The notes beneath the pieces are model-generated. The model was not told the DNA's origin and did not search any database. It saw only the letters and a list, made by a program, of their open reading frames with translations. From the NCBI GenBank assembly GCA_036558265.1, contig DATBFY010000149.1, positions 1 to 24,153 of the forward strand: 24,153 bases of DNA, given 5' to 3'. Within the stretch, counting starts at the first letter, position 1. Each line of letters begins with the position of its first letter. Below are positions 1 through 7,001 of the stretch, piece after piece. The DNA is from RYN-433 sp036558265. Lineage in GTDB: Bacteria; Planctomycetota; Phycisphaerae; Tepidisphaerales; Tepidisphaeraceae. A program made the position numbers and the translations under genes.

Positions 1-639
1 AAAGGCGTTGAGCTCCGTGACGGCCTTTTTGACGAACGCGTCCTGGATCTTGAGCAGTTCGGGATGCTTGAGAGTGTAGACCTCGCGGCGGGGGACGTCG
101 CCGACGTTGGAATCGTGGTTCTTCGGGTTCATCGGGTTCACGTCCCACAGGGCGTCGTTGTAGAAGGTGCAGAAGAGGACGTACTCGACAACCACGCCGT
201 GGCGGCCGGCCTGGGCTACGAAGTCCCGCAGGCGGTCGAAGTACTTGTCGTCGAAGCGCGTGAGGTCGAACTTGTTGAGGCCGTCGCCGGCGCCGCCCTT
301 GTCGCCGCGAGGCCACGGTCCGATGTAGCGCTCCGCCTTTGGCGCGAGAGGGTTGTCGGTGATGCCGAAGGAAGCGGGAATCTCCCGGTAGGTGCCCGAG
401 AACGTGCGGGTGAGGTTGAGGCCGTTCTTGCCCAGCTCGTCGAGGTAGGGGAGGTAGTCGAAGTCCAGGTTCATCACGGCGCCGTAGTGCTCGGTCGATC
501 CGATCAGCACGGCCGGCTTGCCACGGAAGAGGAAGTAATGCGGGTTGTCCGGATGCAGTGCCAGGGCCGCAGGATTCTGCTGCTGGGCACGGACACAGAG
601 CGCAAGGGTCGCAAGCAGAATCAACCGTGTGACTTTCAT
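1..639 (-). CDS. Secreted glycoside-hydrolase-like protein (3' part missing)
   Basis: The frame is open from an ATG at 639 to the left edge (213 codons), so only the N-terminal part is seen. It begins MKVTRLILLATLALCVRAQQ, a clear signal peptide, so the product is exported. The mature part starts with a strand-rich segment (HPDNPHYFLFRGKPAVLIGS) and continues with H51, a YLPYLDELGKNGLNLTRTF helix and RHGVVVEYVLFCTFYNDALW. This pattern resembles the TIM-barrel of GH5-like or DUF4038-type glycosidases. An AAGGAGA Shine-Dalgarno sequence lies about 7 nt before the ATG, which fixes the start. The catalytic acids of such families would lie beyond the edge, so family and substrate are open. It follows the histidine kinase on the same strand after 77 bp. 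Confidence 0.75.
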   Translation of the reverse strand, partial: MKVTRLILLATLALCVRAQQQNPAALALHPDNPHYFLFRGKPAVLIGSTEHYGAVMNLDFDYLPYLDELGKNGLNLTRTFSGTYREIPASFGITDNPLAPKAERYIGPWPRGDKGGAGDGLNKFDLTRFDDKYFDRLRDFVAQAGRHGVVVEYVLFCTFYNDALWDVNPMNPKNHDSNVGDVPRREVYTLKHPELLKIQDAFVKKAVTELNAF

Positions 640-716
640 GTGCGTCTCCTTCCTCTGGATAGTCGTTTCCTTCGCCCGACCGCTCGAAAGTCGCTTGCGG
701 ATCAGCAAATCTCCGC

Positions 717-2348
717 TCACGCCCGCGCGCCCCCGCGCGCCAACTCGACCACGACGCCGACCAGGCGCGCCGTCGGCACCGGCTTGGCGACGTGGAGTTG
801 GAAGCCGGCGGCCAGGGCGCGGACGCGGTCTTCTTCCCTGGCAAAGGCGGTCAGCGCGGCCGCAGGCACGCCGCCGCCGCGGTTGGGATCGCGCGAGCGC
901 ACCTGGGCGATCAGGTCGTATCCGTCCGTACCGGGCATCCCGATGTCGGACAGCAGGACGTCGGGCGTCTGCTGGTCGAGGGCGTCGAGGGCCTCGGCGG
1001 CCGAGCCCGCCGTGGCGACCCGCGCGCCGTGGCGTTCGAGCACCTTGCCGACGACACGCCGCGCATCGGCGTCGTCGTCCACCAGCAGCACGCAGATGCC
1101 GTTGAGCGAGTCGCGGCGAGGCTTGCTGGCGGTGGTCGCGACGCCCGATTCCCCCGCGGGCGCGCCGGCGGCCCGGTCCACGGCCGGGGGCATGACCGCC
1201 AGGGGGAGCGACACGGTGAATGTCGCACCGGTTCCCGGCCCATTGCTGAACGCCTCCACCGTGCCGCCGTGCATCTCGACCAGCGTCCGGACGATGGCCA
1301 GTCCGAGCCCCAGGCCCCCCTGCTGGCGGGTGGTCGCGGTGGCGGCGGCGGCAGTCACGTCGCCCTGGCGGAAGCGGTCGAACACGTGCGGGAGGAACTC
1401 GGGGGCGATCCCCTTTCCGGAGTCGGCCACGCGGATGACGGCGTATCCCCCGCGACGCTCGAGAAAGACGTCGATGCGGCCGCCCGGCGGCGTGAACTTG
1501 ATCGAATTGGTCAGCAGGTTCCAGACGATCTGCTCGAGGCGCGTGGGGTCGCCCCGGACCGGGCCGACCCCGGGCTCGAGCCCTGCGGCGATCCGGATGT
1601 CCTTGGCGCGCGCACCGGGCGACACGGTGGCGATGGCCTGTTCGATCACGTTCGACGGCTGGACGTCGGTGCGGACCGTGAGCTGCAGCTTGCCGCGCAT
1701 GATCCGCGACAGGTCCAGCAGGTCCTCGATGAGCTGGGCCTGCGCCTGCGCGTTGCGCTCGATGGCCTCGACGGCCTCGTCCCGGCTGGCGGCCTGGAGG
1801 GCGCCCTCCTGGAGCAACTGGGCCCAGCCGAGCATGGCGTTCAGGGGGGTGCGCAGCTCGTGGGAGACGGTGGCGAGGAAATCGTCCTTGACGCGGTTGG
1901 CCCGCTCGGCCTCCTCGCGGGCGCGCTGCTCGCGCAGCAGCAACTCCTGCCGGGCGTCTTCGGCGCGGCGTCGTTCCTCGAGGGAGTGCAGGAGGTTGAG
2001 GCGGGAGTCCGCCAATTCCGCCGCGACCCGCTCCGCCTGCCGCCGGGCACGCGACAAGGCGCGGGTGAGCGCGAAGAGGACCACGCTGACCAGGAGTCCG
2101 ACGACCAGCACCCACCACGCCAGCGCGCGGCTGGAGGCGCCTTCGATACCGCGACCGGCCCAGCCCACGTAGCCTGCGGCCAGGGCGCTGAGCAGGGCGG
2201 TGACCAGCAGCACGGCAAAGGGGATCGCATCGAGACGTCGTCGGCGCGCGCCGCCCTCGGGCGTGGGTTCCGTGGACCCCGACCCCGACCCCGACGCCGC
2301 CGCCCGGGACGTCCGCCCTCCGTGGCTCGCTACACCGGCCTCACTCAT
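717..2348 (-). CDS. Hybrid sensor histidine kinase with C-terminal receiver domain
   Basis: The 543-residue protein begins with a Gly/Ser/Pro/Arg-rich cytoplasmic stretch. Two membrane helices follow (about 41-63 and 75-96) with only a very short loop between them, so there is no obvious periplasmic sensor domain. A charged coiled coil (about 97-155) leads into the dimerisation domain with the phospho-accepting H163 (VSHELRTP). The ATPase domain shows N277/N281, the DSGKGI box at 309-314 and the GGLGLGLA box near 344-351. The receiver domain (about 417-540) has acidic residues D424-D426, the phospho-acceptor D468, T500 and K522. All key residues of kinase and receiver are present. The family autophosphorylates His and passes phosphate to Asp. 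The signal is unknown. It lies 47 bp downstream of the end-joining polymerase gene on the same strand, so it may be cotranscribed with the repair genes. Confidence 0.92.
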   Translation of the reverse strand: MSEAGVASHGGRTSRAAASGSGSGSTEPTPEGGARRRRLDAIPFAVLLVTALLSALAAGYVGWAGRGIEGASSRALAWWVLVVGLLVSVVLFALTRALSRARRQAERVAAELADSRLNLLHSLEERRRAEDARQELLLREQRAREEAERANRVKDDFLATVSHELRTPLNAMLGWAQLLQEGALQAASRDEAVEAIERNAQAQAQLIEDLLDLSRIMRGKLQLTVRTDVQPSNVIEQAIATVSPGARAKDIRIAAGLEPGVGPVRGDPTRLEQIVWNLLTNSIKFTPPGGRIDVFLERRGGYAVIRVADSGKGIAPEFLPHVFDRFRQGDVTAAAATATTRQQGGLGLGLAIVRTLVEMHGGTVEAFSNGPGTGATFTVSLPLAVMPPAVDRAAGAPAGESGVATTASKPRRDSLNGICVLLVDDDADARRVVGKVLERHGARVATAGSAAEALDALDQQTPDVLLSDIGMPGTDGYDLIAQVRSRDPNRGGGVPAAALTAFAREEDRVRALAAGFQLHVAKPVPTARLVGVVVELARGGARA

Positions 2349-2395
2349 CTAAGGGGAGGATTGTGCGCGAAATGGGAATCGGTCACAACCTTTTC

Positions 2396-3316
2396 TCACC
2401 CGCGCGGCAATTTCTGCTTCATCCGCAGGACGGGCTCGAAAAGGTCCGCCTTCTTCCTGACCCGCCGGATCACGTCGGCGGGCTCGAACGCCAGGCCCGA
2501 CGCATCGCCCTTCCGCACGGCGCGGTCGAGCTCACCCCACTCCAGCGGCGTCGAGACCATCGGGCGCGAGCGCGCCCGCAGCGAATAGGCGCAGACGGTG
2601 GTCTTGTGGCGGTCGTTCTGGCTCCAATCGACGAAGACCCGTCCGGCGCGCAGGTCCTTGCGCATGTTCGTCGTCACGTGGGCCGGGTCCTCCTTCTCCA
2701 GAAGCTGCGCGACGGCGCGGGAGAAGAGCTTGGTGTCGTCGAAGGTGACCGTGCGGGTGTTGAGGGGGACGTAGAGGTGCAGCCCCTTGCCCCCCGAGGT
2801 CTTGGCCAGCGACTCCAGACCCAGGCGCTGCAGGATGTCGCGGAAGCGCCGGGCCACGCGGATGCAGTCGAGGAGGTCGGCGCCGGGGCCGGGGTCATGA
2901 TCGAAGACCATGAAGGTCGGGCGTTCGAGGTCGGGGGCGCGCGAGAGGAGGGTGTGCAATTCGAGCGAGGCGAGGTTGGCCACCCAGGCGAGCGTGGGCG
3001 CGTCGTTGACGACACAGAAATCGATGAGACGGTTGGCCGTCTTCATCCGGGCGGTTTGGACCCAGTCGGGGCGGTGGGAGGGGCACATCTTCTCGTAGAA
3101 GAACGGCTTGTCGACGCCGTTGGGGTAGCGCTTGAGGGTCAGCGGGCGGTCCTTCAGGTGCGGGAGGAGCCAAGGGGCGATCTCGAGGTAGTAACGGACC
3201 ACCTCCCCCTTGGTGAACTCCGCCTCCGGATAAAGCACCTTCTGCGGATTGGAGACCGATACGTCGCGGCGACCGACGCGGACGGTGTTCGACTTGGCGG
3301 CGCCTGCTGCGGACAT
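2396..3316 (-). CDS. ligD: LigD-type primase-polymerase (PolDom), stand-alone
   Basis: This 306-residue protein matches the polymerase domain of bacterial LigD (archaeo-eukaryotic primase fold). That domain adds nucleotides, preferably ribonucleotides, at broken DNA ends during non-homologous end joining. Visible marks are the N-terminal VSNPQKVLYPE segment (21-31), KRYPNGVDKPFFYEK (62-76), the metal-binding pair D139/D141 in FDHDPG, SGGKGLHLYVPL (174-185) and the third acidic residue D230 in FVDWSQN. The length equals the domain alone, with no ligase or phosphoesterase fused. It is the third gene of a ligase-Ku-polymerase row, 48 bp after Ku. The start follows the family alignment, with about 12 residues before the conserved region. 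Confidence 0.93.
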   Translation of the reverse strand: MSAAGAAKSNTVRVGRRDVSVSNPQKVLYPEAEFTKGEVVRYYLEIAPWLLPHLKDRPLTLKRYPNGVDKPFFYEKMCPSHRPDWVQTARMKTANRLIDFCVVNDAPTLAWVANLASLELHTLLSRAPDLERPTFMVFDHDPGPGADLLDCIRVARRFRDILQRLGLESLAKTSGGKGLHLYVPLNTRTVTFDDTKLFSRAVAQLLEKEDPAHVTTNMRKDLRAGRVFVDWSQNDRHKTTVCAYSLRARSRPMVSTPLEWGELDRAVRKGDASGLAFEPADVIRRVRKKADLFEPVLRMKQKLPRG

Positions 3317-3364
3317 GGATGTCGTTGGTAATGCGGACGTGGGATGAATTCAAGCATGCTGAGC

Positions 3365-4255
3365 CTATGCACTGCGGCGTCGGCGGGGGGTCCGGGTGGC
3401 GGCGCCGTGGGAGGCGTGGTGGCGGCTGGATCGGGGCCGGGTCGACGCGCCGCCGCCGCCGCCGCTGCCGGCCTCGGACTTGGCCTTGGCGAGGCTGGCC
3501 TCCAGGGCGGCCATGAGGTTGGTCGCGCGTCCCCGCTTTTCCTCGACGGCCGGTTGGGTGACGATCTCCTCGCCCTCGGCCTTGCGCTCGATGATCTCCT
3601 GGACGGCCTTTCGGTACGTATCGTGGTATTTCTCGGGCTTGAACCGGGTGGAGAGCGAGTCGATCAACTGGGAGGCCATCTTGAGCTCGCGCTCGTCGGT
3701 GCGCGCCTTGTGCGGGACGCCGTCCACCTTGTCCACGGGGATGACCTCGTCGCTGAAGTGCATCGTTTCAAGCACGAGGGCGCTCTCCTGGGGTCGGATG
3801 GCGCAGAGGTACTCCTTGTTGCGCATGACGAAGCGGGCGACGCCGACCTTCTTGCTCTTCTCCATCGCCTCGACCAGGAGGCGGTACGCCTTGGCGCCCT
3901 GCTCCTGGGGGACGATGTAGTAGGGGCGGTCGAAATAGACGGGGTCGATCTCGTCGAGGTCGACGAAGTCTTCGATCTCGATCGTCTTGCTCTTCTTCGG
4001 GGCGGCGGCCTCGAGCTCGGACTCGTGCACGACGACGTACTGGCCCGGGGAGATCTCATAGCCTTTGACGACGTGCTCGTTGTGGACTTCCTTGCCGTCG
4101 GCGGGGCAGACCATCTTGCGCTGGAGGCGGACGTGGTCCTGGTCGTGGAGCATGTGGAACTGGATGTCCTTCTCGCGCACGGCGATGAAGAGCTTCACCG
4201 GGATGTTGACCAGGCCGAAGGTGATCGAGCCGGTCCAAATGGATCTGGATGCCAT
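3365..4255 (-). CDS. ku: Ku, DNA end-binding protein of non-homologous end joining
   Basis: The 296-residue protein starts with the bacterial Ku signature SIWTGSITFGLVNIPVKLF (5-23). It continues with FHMLHDQD (33-40), the HVVKGYEI segment (61-68), DPVYFDRPYYIVP (104-116) and the LETMHFSDEV strand (162-171), as in the homodimeric Ku beta-barrel that encircles DNA ends. The core ends near residue 260. The tail (262-296) is a run of glycines followed by an Arg/His/Ser-rich stretch ending in RRRRSA. Basic Ku tails are known to bind DNA and stimulate ligase, but this one is arginine- rather than lysine-rich. It lies 23 bp after the ligase gene and 48 bp before the polymerase gene, so one transcript is likely. 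Confidence 0.96.
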   Translation of the reverse strand: MASRSIWTGSITFGLVNIPVKLFIAVREKDIQFHMLHDQDHVRLQRKMVCPADGKEVHNEHVVKGYEISPGQYVVVHESELEAAAPKKSKTIEIEDFVDLDEIDPVYFDRPYYIVPQEQGAKAYRLLVEAMEKSKKVGVARFVMRNKEYLCAIRPQESALVLETMHFSDEVIPVDKVDGVPHKARTDERELKMASQLIDSLSTRFKPEKYHDTYRKAVQEIIERKAEGEEIVTQPAVEEKRGRATNLMAALEASLAKAKSEAGSGGGGGASTRPRSSRHHASHGAATRTPRRRRSA

Positions 4256-4278
4256 AATCGTGGCCCTACCGTTCTGTG

Positions 4279-5286
4279 TTAAACCGGACCGACTTCGCGC
4301 GCGTCCTTGTCGTCGCGGATGCCTTTGAACGCCGCCTGCTGAAGGATGCCTTCAGGGCTCTTGCGGCGGTACTCGACCTGGACGACGACCTGGGGTTTGA
4401 CGAACAGGGCGCCGCGTTTGGCGGGGCCGGGGTCGGCGAACGGGCTAGTTGGCACCGCCAACCTGCGCATCAGCCCTGCCAGCGTCCGATGATCCTCATC
4501 GTCGAAGCCCGTGCCGACCCCGCCCGCGAAACGCAGGCGCCCCGCGTCGTCGTAATAACCCAGGAGAAGCGATCCCACCCGATTGGTGCGCGTCATGGCC
4601 TCCGGAACCCAGCCGCCCACGACGTATTCCTGCTCGCTGACGATCTTGACCTTCAGCCAGTCGGGCGAGCGCACACCCGGCCGATACGACGAATCGATCC
4701 GCTTGGCGACCACGCCTTCGAGTTTCATTCGCCGCGCGGACTCGAGCACCTGTTCGCCGTCGGCGAGATGCGCGGGCGACCGAAGCCACGCCGGGCCGTC
4801 AAGCTCCAGTTCCTCCAGGCGGTCGCGACGCTGGATCCAGGGCTGTTCGACGAGCGGTTGCCCGTCGAGCCAAAGCAGGTCGAAGACGACGAAGAAGACG
4901 GGGACGGTTGTCATCAAGCGTCGCACGGCCGAGGCGTCGCGGAGATGCATCCGCTGCTGCAGGCGCGAGAAGCTCGGGCGCTCGGCGTCATCGAGGGCGA
5001 TCACCTCGCCGTCGAGCATTACCGATCGGGAGCCGAACAGGTCGCGGATGGGCCAGAGCTCGGGGTAACGGGGGGTGATATCGAGGAGGTTGCGGCTCCA
5101 CATGGAGAACTGCTTGCCGTCCCAGCGGAGCATGGCCCGTACGCCGTCCCACTTGTATTCGAATGCCCAGTCTTTCTGATTGACCGGCAGGCTTGGGGAG
5201 AGCGTCGCCAGCATCGGCGCGACGAGCTGGGGCATGGCCCCCGGTCGGTGCTTTGTGCGGGATCTGGTTGACTGGAGAACATTCAT
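4279..5286 (-). CDS. ligD: ATP-dependent DNA ligase, LigD ligase-domain type
   Basis: The 335-residue protein has the nucleotidyltransferase motifs in order: EYKWDGVR with the lysine to be adenylated (K45), LDGEVIAL (91-98), FDLLWLDG (135-142), EGVVAKR (190-196) and WLKVK (210-214). An OB-fold follows (about 222-325: GGWVPE, GGVGTGF, VEYRRKSPEGILQQAAFKGIR). The domain order and the GGWVP and RHPSF-like C-terminal features match the LIG part of LigD, which seals Ku-held ends with ATP. Two starts are possible: ATG 5286 or ATG 5235 (residue 18). An in-frame TGA just upstream of 5286 excludes longer forms. The latter gives an N-terminus closer to LigD-LIG domains, and neither has a strong ribosome site. 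It heads the ligase-Ku-polymerase row. Confidence 0.93.
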   Translation of the reverse strand: MNVLQSTRSRTKHRPGAMPQLVAPMLATLSPSLPVNQKDWAFEYKWDGVRAMLRWDGKQFSMWSRNLLDITPRYPELWPIRDLFGSRSVMLDGEVIALDDAERPSFSRLQQRMHLRDASAVRRLMTTVPVFFVVFDLLWLDGQPLVEQPWIQRRDRLEELELDGPAWLRSPAHLADGEQVLESARRMKLEGVVAKRIDSSYRPGVRSPDWLKVKIVSEQEYVVGGWVPEAMTRTNRVGSLLLGYYDDAGRLRFAGGVGTGFDDEDHRTLAGLMRRLAVPTSPFADPGPAKRGALFVKPQVVVQVEYRRKSPEGILQQAAFKGIRDDKDAREVGPV

Positions 5287-5346
5287 GGCGTCGGGCGTTC
5301 ACAGGGCGTCCTCCGTGACCGGCTTTTACGATTAACTGACGGGTCC

Positions 5347-5360
5347 TTCCTCAAGAGGAA
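5347..5360. promoter_or_regulatory. Perfect inverted repeat upstream of the ligase-Ku row
   Basis: TTCCTC-AA-GAGGAA lies 61 bp upstream of the ligase ATG. The arms are perfect and the two-base centre is too small for an RNA hairpin, so a protein-binding site is more plausible than a terminator. The function is inferred only from symmetry and position. Confidence 0.3.
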
Positions 5361-5411
5361 TGCTACGCAACGGGCGCGCCGACAAACGCGCACTGTGAGC
5401 GTTGCACGGAT

Positions 5412-5428
5412 CGCGTGATCGTCACGCG
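5412..5428. promoter_or_regulatory. Perfect inverted repeat in the divergent intergenic region
   Basis: CGCGTGA-TCG-TCACGCG is a 7-bp perfect dyad near the middle of the 267-bp region between the ligase gene (minus) and the winged-helix gene (plus). It could be an operator for either direction. No regulator family can be named from this sequence alone. Confidence 0.35.
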
Positions 5429-5492
5429 GATCACACCTGCCGCCGCCTCAACCACTTACAATTTTGATCGCAGGTGCGCGCAATTTTCGGGG

Positions 5493-5522
5493 CTGACATA
5501 CGCGCGCATGCAATGTCATACT
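5493..5522 (+). promoter_or_regulatory. Candidate promoter of the winged-helix gene
   Basis: CTGACA (5493-5498) and CATACT (5517-5522) are separated by 18 bp and match the vegetative -35 and -10 consensus at 5/6 and 4/6 positions. The predicted transcript would start about 25 bp before the GTG at 5554. The adjoining dyad at 5521-5535 would cover the -10 edge and start point. Confidence 0.4.
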
Positions 5523-5535
5523 GTGAGCCTCACAG
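5521..5535. promoter_or_regulatory. Perfect dyad, candidate operator over the +1 region
   Basis: CTGTGAG-C-CTCACAG is a perfect 7-bp inverted repeat 18 bp before the GTG start of the winged-helix gene. It contains TGTGA/TCACA half sites like those of the CRP/FNR family, but with a 3-bp rather than a 6-bp gap, so that assignment is not made. The location suits repression or autoregulation. Confidence 0.4.
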
Positions 5536-5553
5536 GATTTCTGGACGACTTTC

Positions 5554-6141
5554 GTGGACCGCCACCTGCCACATAACGTCTTGCCTGACCTGCCATCTCG
5601 TCCGCAGGCCCAGAACGAATCGGCGGCGTTCTCGCAGTTGCGGACGTCGCTGATCAAGGTGTTGCGGAACTCACCGGAATCGCGTGTACCGATTTGTGAT
5701 GCGCTGGAACTGGTCGAGGCGTTGCAACAGAAGATCGAGGCGAAGCGCAACCCGGACGCGCCACCGTCGCGCGCCGGGCCGCGCGCGGGAGGCGACGCCG
5801 GCACTGGCGGCGCACAGGAGTACCTCATCCAATCCACCCACGAGGGGCAGTTCCTGACCGAGCGTCGTCCATCCGGCTCCCAGCCCTTCCGCTGCCCGAA
5901 GGACGCTTACGAGGCGGCGGCCCGGGTGATCGCGGAGGCGGACGGCCCGCTGCACTTCGAGGACATTCACGACCGCCTGAACCGGGCGATGGGTGAGCGT
6001 CAGGCGGACTATCGCGTGCGGGTGTGCCTGCGATTCTGGCTCAATCACCGGGTGATCGAGCGATTCCGGACGCGATATCGGGCGAAGGAGCCGGGCGGGT
6101 TTTTCAAGCAGGCGATGGGTCTCTGGGAGCAATCGACGTAG
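5554..6141 (+). CDS. Unknown protein with probable C-terminal winged-helix (HARE-HTH-like) domain
   Basis: The 195-residue protein starts at a GTG. An in-frame TGA at 5524 excludes longer forms, but the ribosome site is weak and TTG 5581 is an alternative. Residues 23-64 are probably helical (LRTSLIKVLRN, DALELVEALQQKIEAKRN), and 65-88 form a Pro/Gly/Ala-rich linker. Residues 116-193 (KDAYEAAARVIAEADGPLHF, EDIHDRLNRAMG, RVCLRFWLNHRVIERF, GGFFKQAMGLWE) have the helix and wing pattern of HARE-HTH or similar winged-helix domains, which read DNA or chromatin states. It is transcribed away from the end-joining genes and has dyad sequences in its promoter region. A regulatory link with end joining is conjecture. 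Its last 38 bp overlap the methyltransferase on the other strand. Confidence 0.75.
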   Translation: MDRHLPHNVLPDLPSRPQAQNESAAFSQLRTSLIKVLRNSPESRVPICDALELVEALQQKIEAKRNPDAPPSRAGPRAGGDAGTGGAQEYLIQSTHEGQFLTERRPSGSQPFRCPKDAYEAAARVIAEADGPLHFEDIHDRLNRAMGERQADYRVRVCLRFWLNHRVIERFRTRYRAKEPGGFFKQAMGLWEQST

Positions 6142-6979
6142 CTTGGGCCCTCACGCCGCCCCACTCGACCGGGTGCGCGTCGTCACCGTCCTCCCAGCAG
6201 GCGCCGCGCAGTTGCGAGCCTTCCACGTGGGCTCGATAGCGCATGATGGCGCCGCCGCGCCCCCATTCGACCAGGCGGAAAGTCAGCATGTCGCCGTGGA
6301 TGCGGCCTTCGCCGATCAGTGCCGGCCTGCCGCCCACCAGCGCCGTGCCGGTGACGATCTGGTAGCGGCGCTCGAGGTTGAGGACGATCCGCCGGCGCCC
6401 CGCGGGGTCGTTGATGGTGCAATGCCACTCTCCCGCCACCCAGGCGGGAACGATCCAGCGGTAGAGGGTGCGGTGATGGGCGTGCGCCACTTCGTCCGGG
6501 CGCCAGTCGGCCATGTCGAAGTGGTTGGAGATCACGCGCGCTCCGGGCCGCAGTTCGGTTAGCAGCTTGGGGCGCAGGCGGATGTTGAGGCTGGGCAGGA
6601 GATAGAGCGTGACGACCGTTGCGGGGCGCAGGTCCACGTCGAAGAGGCTGGCCTGGACGAAGCGAACGCGATCCCCAACGCGGGCCCGGCGGGCGGCCTC
6701 GCGGCATTCCTGGATGCGCAGCGGATCGATATCGACGCCGACGCCGGAAGCACTCAACTGCCGCGCCGCGGCGATCACGATGCGCCCGTCGCCGCAGCCA
6801 AGGTCATAAAGGACATCGCCTGACCCGACGCTGGCGAGCCGCAGGATCGCGGGCACCACCGCGTCGTCGGTGGGGACGAAGGGGACGTCGCGCTCGGCCG
6901 GTGGGCGGTGCACGCGAAGGCGGCGCGGATCCTCCAGCCCCCGCCGATCACGTTCATCAACCTGGGCAGGGCCGCTCAT
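6104..6979 (-). CDS. SAM-dependent class I methyltransferase
   Basis: The 291-residue protein has a Rossmann methyltransferase core. Motif I is YDLGCGDGRI (58-67), the acidic end of strand 2 is GVDIDP (81-86) and motif IV is VTLYLLPSLN (123-132), followed by ARVISNHFDMADW (147-159). The segment before motif I (VPFVPTDDAVVPAILRLA) and the SNHF motif resemble small methyltransferases related to the ATPSCKMT/FAM173 lysine methyltransferase family. A C-terminal part (about 175-290) is strand-rich and not recognised. The substrate is unknown. It lies 22 bp downstream of the aldehyde dehydrogenase gene, probably on one transcript. Confidence 0.85.
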   Translation of the reverse strand: MSGPAQVDERDRRGLEDPRRLRVHRPPAERDVPFVPTDDAVVPAILRLASVGSGDVLYDLGCGDGRIVIAAARQLSASGVGVDIDPLRIQECREAARRARVGDRVRFVQASLFDVDLRPATVVTLYLLPSLNIRLRPKLLTELRPGARVISNHFDMADWRPDEVAHAHHRTLYRWIVPAWVAGEWHCTINDPAGRRRIVLNLERRYQIVTGTALVGGRPALIGEGRIHGDMLTFRLVEWGRGGAIMRYRAHVEGSQLRGACWEDGDDAHPVEWGGVRAQATSIAPRDPSPA

Positions 6980-7001
6980 CGATCGACCTCCATGCCGCGC
7001 G

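Noticed and set aside
64..2172. Long open frame of 702 codons on the plus strand opposite the histidine kinase
   Set aside because: It is antisense to a gene with all kinase motifs and to the exported hydrolase-like gene. The translation is low-complexity Arg/Ser/Ala-rich with no motif, as expected from GC-rich third positions.
792..2588. Second long plus-strand frame of 598 codons in the same region
   Set aside because: It overlaps both the kinase and the polymerase genes on the other strand and shows only Gly/Ala/Arg-rich sequence.
5521..5535. CRP/FNR binding site
   Set aside because: The TGTGA and TCACA half sites are there, but the gap is 3 bp instead of 6, so the geometry does not fit.
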